This document shows, piece by piece, positions 60,776-64,000 of a DNA stretch of 64,000 nt. The first letter of the stretch is position 1. Each line of letters opens with the position of its first letter. A program made the position numbers and the translations under genes. The notes under the pieces are model-generated. The model was not told the origin of the DNA, did not search any database, and was given only the letters and a program-made list of their open reading frames with translations. The stretch comes from JAJPXI01 sp051867655. Its GTDB lineage: Bacteria > Bacillota > Clostridia > Oscillospirales > Oscillospiraceae. The stretch covers positions 22,155 through 86,154 of the forward strand of contig JBJDYV010000099.1 in assembly GCA_051867655.1 (NCBI GenBank). The letters are read 5' to 3'.

Positions 60776-62290
60776 GTGTTCTGCAAAGTACGCTCTTTGG
60801 GCCTGCACGGCGTGACGGGGTATGAGGTCACGGCGGAGTGCGACCTGTCCGGCGGCCTGCCCAATTTCACGGTGGTGGGCCTGCCCGACGCCGCGGTCAG
60901 CGAGGCCCGGGACCGGGTGCGCGCGGCGGTGAAAAACTGCGGCTACTCCTTCCCTGTCTCCCGCATTACTGTGAATCTTGCCCCCGCCGACCGGCGGAAG
61001 GCGGGCACGGTGTATGACCTGCCCATCCTTGTGGGTATCCTGGCCGCCGGGGGGCAGCTCAAGGCTCCCGGAGACGACGCCGCTTTTGTGGGCGAGCTGT
61101 CCCTGTCGGGGCGGCTGCGGCCCATCGCGGGGATGCTGCCCATGGCGCTGGCGGCCCGGCGCGCCGGGATCAAAGAGTTATACGTCCCCGCCGATTCGGC
61201 GTCCGAGGCCACTCTGGCCGGGGAGTTGACCGTCTATCCGGTGGAGAGCGTGCCCCAGCTCTGCGCCCATCTGCGGGGGGAGGAGCCCATCGCGCCCGCC
61301 CCGCCCTGGCAGGGCGGAGACATAGAAGAGCCGATGCCCGACTTTGCCGATGTCAAGGGGCAGGAGGCGGTCAAGCGCGCCCTGGAGATCGCCGCCGCCG
61401 GCGGGCACAATATTTTAATGTGCGGGCCGCCGGGGTCGGGCAAGTCCATGCTGGCCAAGCGGCTGCCCTCCATCCTGCCCGACATGACCCGGCGGGAGGC
61501 CCTGGAGGTCACGGAGATCCACTCGGTGCTGGGGATGACCAGCCGGGAGCGGCCCCTTCTCACACGGCGGCCTTTCCGTGCTCCCCACCACACCGTCTCC
61601 GTCATGGGCCTGGCGGGCGGCGGTTCGCCGCCCCGGCCGGGGGAGATCTCCCTGGCCCACAACGGTGTGCTCTTTCTGGACGAGCTGCCCGAGTTCGGCA
61701 AGGAGACCCTGGAGGTGCTCCGCCAGCCCCTGGAGGACGGCCAGGTGCAGATCTCCCGTGTTTCCGGGACGGAGGTGTTCCCCAGCCGGTTCATGCTGGT
61801 GTGCGCCATGAACCCCTGCAAGTGCGGCTGGTACGGCCACCCCTCGGGGCGCTGCCGGTGCCGGGAGAGCGATGTGCAGCGGTATCTGGGGCGGCTGTCC
61901 GGTCCCCTGCTGGACCGCATCGACCTGTATGTGGAAGTCCCGCCGCTGGAATTCGAGGAGCTGTCCCGGAAGCCCCAGGCCGAGCCATCGGCGGTCATCA
62001 AGGCCCGGGTAAACGCTGCCCGAGCCTTGCAGACCGGGCGCTATGGGCCGGACGGTCCCGACTGCAACGCCCGCATGGGGCAGAAGGAGCTGCAGGCTTT
62101 CTGCGCCCTGGACGAGGGCGGGCAGGCTTTGATGAAAGGGGCCTTTGAGCGCATGGGCCTGACCGCCCGCAGCTATGACCGCATCCTCCGGGTGGCCCGC
62201 ACCATCGCGGACCTGGACAGCAGCGAGACGATTCAGGTTCAGCATCTGGCCGAGGCGATTCAGTACCGCGCGACCACTTTAAAAGAATAA
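60776..62290 (+). CDS. ComM/YifB-family AAA ATPase (Mg-chelatase-like)
   Basis: 504 residues. The N-terminal domain is the ChlI/Lon-like fold (PNFTVVGLPDAAVSEARDRV, AFVGELSLSGRLRPIAGML). The ATPase core has Walker A GPPGSGKSMLAKR (~220), Walker B LFLDELPEF and the family motif RPFRAPHHTVS; a Cys-rich loop AMNPCKCGWYGHPSGRCRC (~345) may bind zinc. In naturally competent bacteria ComM helps branch migration of incoming DNA. It starts at GTG 60776 with GGGGGATGAGG upstream. Single gene. Confidence 0.93.
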   Translation: MFCKVRSLGLHGVTGYEVTAECDLSGGLPNFTVVGLPDAAVSEARDRVRAAVKNCGYSFPVSRITVNLAPADRRKAGTVYDLPILVGILAAGGQLKAPGDDAAFVGELSLSGRLRPIAGMLPMALAARRAGIKELYVPADSASEATLAGELTVYPVESVPQLCAHLRGEEPIAPAPPWQGGDIEEPMPDFADVKGQEAVKRALEIAAAGGHNILMCGPPGSGKSMLAKRLPSILPDMTRREALEVTEIHSVLGMTSRERPLLTRRPFRAPHHTVSVMGLAGGGSPPRPGEISLAHNGVLFLDELPEFGKETLEVLRQPLEDGQVQISRVSGTEVFPSRFMLVCAMNPCKCGWYGHPSGRCRCRESDVQRYLGRLSGPLLDRIDLYVEVPPLEFEELSRKPQAEPSAVIKARVNAARALQTGRYGPDGPDCNARMGQKELQAFCALDEGGQALMKGAFERMGLTARSYDRILRVARTIADLDSSETIQVQHLAEAIQYRATTLKE

Positions 62291-62292
62291 AG

Positions 62293-62323
62293 AACGAGGA
62301 GCCGGCGACGGCTCCTCGTTTTT
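62293..62323. terminator. Bidirectional terminator
   Basis: AACGAGGAGCCG / CGGCTCCTCGTT, loop GCGA, then TTT. Its end touches the rluA stop codon (62322). Confidence 0.88.
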
Positions 62324-63170
62324 ACACCCGAAACCCCTTCGGCGCGGGGGCGGTAAAGGTCATCTCTTTTTGGGTAAAGGGGTTGACCACGCTGAGCACG
62401 TGGGCGTGAAGGCCCAGACGGCCCAGAGGGTTGGCGCTGGCGCCGTACTTTTTGTCCCCCGTGACCGGGATGCCCAGATCCTTCATGTGGACACGAATTT
62501 GATTTTTGCGGCCCGTGTCCAGATCGACCTCCAGCAGGGAAAACGCGCCCTTCTGGGCCAGAAGGTGGTAGTGGGTAATGGCCTCTTTGGCGTTCCCAAC
62601 CGGACGGTCCACGGAATAGACCAGGTGGGTCTCGGTCTCCTTGAGGTACGAGCGGATGGTGCCCTCGGCACTCCGGGGTGAGCCCTCCACCAGGGCCAGG
62701 TAGCCGCGCCTGCGCACCAGAGAGTCCCAGTTGTCCTGATAGGCCCGCTTGACCTTCTCACTCTTGGCGAACAGGAGTACGCCGGAGGTGTCCTTGTCCA
62801 GACGGTGGACCACAAAGACCCGGCCGCCCTTGCCCTTCATGTAGTCGGACACGGCGCGATAGGCGGTGCGGTCTTTCTCCTTGTTGCTGGCCACGCTCAA
62901 AAGCCCGGCCGGCTTGTCGATGACCAGCAGGTCGTCGTCCTCATAGAGGATGGGAAAGGGCGGGGCCTTGGTCCCGGCGGCCAGCAGCTCGACCTTCGTG
63001 CCGGGCTTCAGAACGTGGTCGTGCCGGGTGACCGGCTGCCCGTCCACCAGTACCTGGCGGCGGGGAAGCAGATTTTTCACGCTGTTGCGGGAAAGGCCCG
63101 TCATGTGTTCCAGCAGGAAAGGCAGCAAGGTGGTCTCGGCCTCAACAATAAAAATACGCTCTTGTTTCAT
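62322..63170 (-). CDS. RluA-family 23S rRNA/tRNA pseudouridine synthase
   Basis: 282 residues. N-terminal S4 RNA-binding region (LSRNSVKNLLPRRQVLVDGQ, ~25-44), then the catalytic core VHRLDKDTSGVLLFAKS with the Asp nucleophile (~140) and GRKNQIRVHM near the end. The target base is unknown; the S4-RluA type corresponds to RluC/RluD or YjbO-like. ATG 63170 has AAAAGGATG upstream. Confidence 0.92.
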   Translation of the reverse strand: MKQERIFIVEAETTLLPFLLEHMTGLSRNSVKNLLPRRQVLVDGQPVTRHDHVLKPGTKVELLAAGTKAPPFPILYEDDDLLVIDKPAGLLSVASNKEKDRTAYRAVSDYMKGKGGRVFVVHRLDKDTSGVLLFAKSEKVKRAYQDNWDSLVRRRGYLALVEGSPRSAEGTIRSYLKETETHLVYSVDRPVGNAKEAITHYHLLAQKGAFSLLEVDLDTGRKNQIRVHMKDLGIPVTGDKKYGASANPLGRLGLHAHVLSVVNPFTQKEMTFTAPAPKGFRV

Positions 63171-63306
63171 AAAAAATCATCCTTTTTAAAAGGTGACATT
63201 CATTATATCGGTTTCAGGGATGAAAATCAATGGGCGGCGGCCCTTGCGTCTTTCCGGTTTCTGCGATAAAATAACATATTAACAAATTGGGGAAGGATAA
63301 GAACCG

Positions 63307-64000
63307 ATGAACGAGATTATTTTGCTGAAGCTGGGCGAACTGGTGCTGAAGGGCGGCAACCGCCACAGCTTTGAGGAAAAACTCATGAGCAATGCCAAGC
63401 GGCGGCTGAAGCCTTTTGGGAAATTCAAGGTCTACACCCGCCAGTCCACCACATATATTGAACCCCAGGAGGACACCTGCGACATGGATGGGGCCTACGA
63501 GGCCATGAAGATGCTCTTCGGCGCGGTGGGCGTCACCCGGGCCCACGCGTGTGAGAAGGACAAGGACGCCATGCTGGCCGCCGCCAAGCTCTACCTGGAC
63601 GAGCAGCTGCGCGGGGCGAAATCCTTCAAGGTGGAGTCCAAGCGGGCGGACAAGTCCTTCCCCATGACCTCCATCCAGCTGTCCCAGTACGTGGGCGGCG
63701 AGCTGCACGACGCCTATCCCCATCTGGAGGCCGACATGCACTCCCCGGAGCTGACCGTCAACCTGGAGGTGCGGGACTACGCCGCCTACGTCCACGCCGA
63801 CCCCGAGCCGGGCGCCGGCGGCCTGCCCGTGGGCATGGGCGGCCGGGCGGTCAGCCTGCTCTCCGGCGGTATCGACTCCCCCGTGGCCTCCTGGATGATG
63901 GCCAAGCGGGGGCTGTCCCTGGAGATGGTCCACTTCTTCAGCTACCCCTACACCTCCCCCGAGGCCAAGGAAAAGGTGCTGGACCTGGCCCGCATCCTGG
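63307..64000 (+). CDS. thiI: tRNA 4-thiouridine / thiamine synthesis protein ThiI, N-terminal part (cut)
   Basis: The first 231 residues are visible: NFLD plus THUMP domain (MNEIILLKLGELVLKGGNRH) and, from ~175, the PP-loop ATPase start SLLSGGIDSPVASWMMAKRG, which adenylates U8 of tRNA. Whether the C-terminal rhodanese domain is present cannot be seen. ATG 63307 is preceded by AAGGATAAG. The gene runs off the window end. Confidence 0.93.
   Translation, partial: MNEIILLKLGELVLKGGNRHSFEEKLMSNAKRRLKPFGKFKVYTRQSTTYIEPQEDTCDMDGAYEAMKMLFGAVGVTRAHACEKDKDAMLAAAKLYLDEQLRGAKSFKVESKRADKSFPMTSIQLSQYVGGELHDAYPHLEADMHSPELTVNLEVRDYAAYVHADPEPGAGGLPVGMGGRAVSLLSGGIDSPVASWMMAKRGLSLEMVHFFSYPYTSPEAKEKVLDLARIL

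Overview
The window is chromosomal DNA of a spore-forming, strictly fermentative, high-GC member of the Clostridia, most likely Oscillospiraceae (the Flavonifractor, Intestinimonas or Lawsonibacter type). This is inferred from gene content: pyruvate:ferredoxin oxidoreductase, an eight-to-nine-subunit V-type ATPase, a two-gene SUF system, the cwlJ-gerQ spore pair, FabK-type fatty acid synthesis, type-3 ProRS and MarR-linked heterodimeric ABC exporters. I saw no rRNA, tRNA, CRISPR array, complete insertion sequence or prophage. Both edges cut genes: purL at the left and thiI at the right.

Layout. 0-8.2 kb runs leftward: secA, pgeF, a metallophosphoesterase, a small DUF6951-like protein, an oligopeptide-type binding lipoprotein, then purL after a 161-bp palindromic repeat; a DUF2284 protein lies upstream. 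8.3-17.5 kb runs rightward: rlmD, a marR-ABC-ABC multidrug exporter module with two matching operators, a split ThrE-type exporter, a YjjG-like HAD phosphatase and two small lipoproteins. 17.6-21.1 kb is a leftward sufC-sufB-thioesterase-MATE operon. At 21.1-23.3 kb a TetR regulator faces a gene that fuses a TauE/SafE-type transporter to a dolichol/phytol-kinase-like membrane domain, with a palindromic operator inside the promoter spacer. 24.7-33.6 kb is a complete V-ATPase operon whose K subunit keeps Na+-binding residues. 34.9-37.4 kb is a polar amino acid ABC transporter. 37.4-42.4 kb has small proteins, proS, a cluster of hairpins, an unknown gene and a tetR-MATE pair.

42.4-48.8 kb is a type II fatty acid synthesis operon (acpP-fabK-fabD-fabG-fabZ-thioesterase-fabF-fabF), convergent with fakA and its yloU-like partner, so de novo synthesis and fatty acid activation genes sit side by side. 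51-53 kb has small membrane proteins and the cwlJ-gerQ spore germination/coat pair. 53.3-56.7 kb is an ECF-like sigma factor, a membrane-anchored DUF3160 protein whose N terminus looks like an anti-sigma factor, and an FG-GAP-like protein, translationally coupled. The rest holds nifJ, a ComM/YifB ATPase, an RluA pseudouridine synthase and thiI.

The most unusual non-coding signal is a family of three ~160-bp palindromes (738-898, 10139-10298, 51844-52004). They have the same length and a shared apical loop, and their stems differ in sequence while keeping base pairing, which is the pattern of a conserved folded element. Other structured intergenic DNA includes a long hairpin plus three-way junction inside the V-ATPase operon, a 159-bp run of four hairpins upstream of proS, and a leader with mutually exclusive hairpins in front of acpP.
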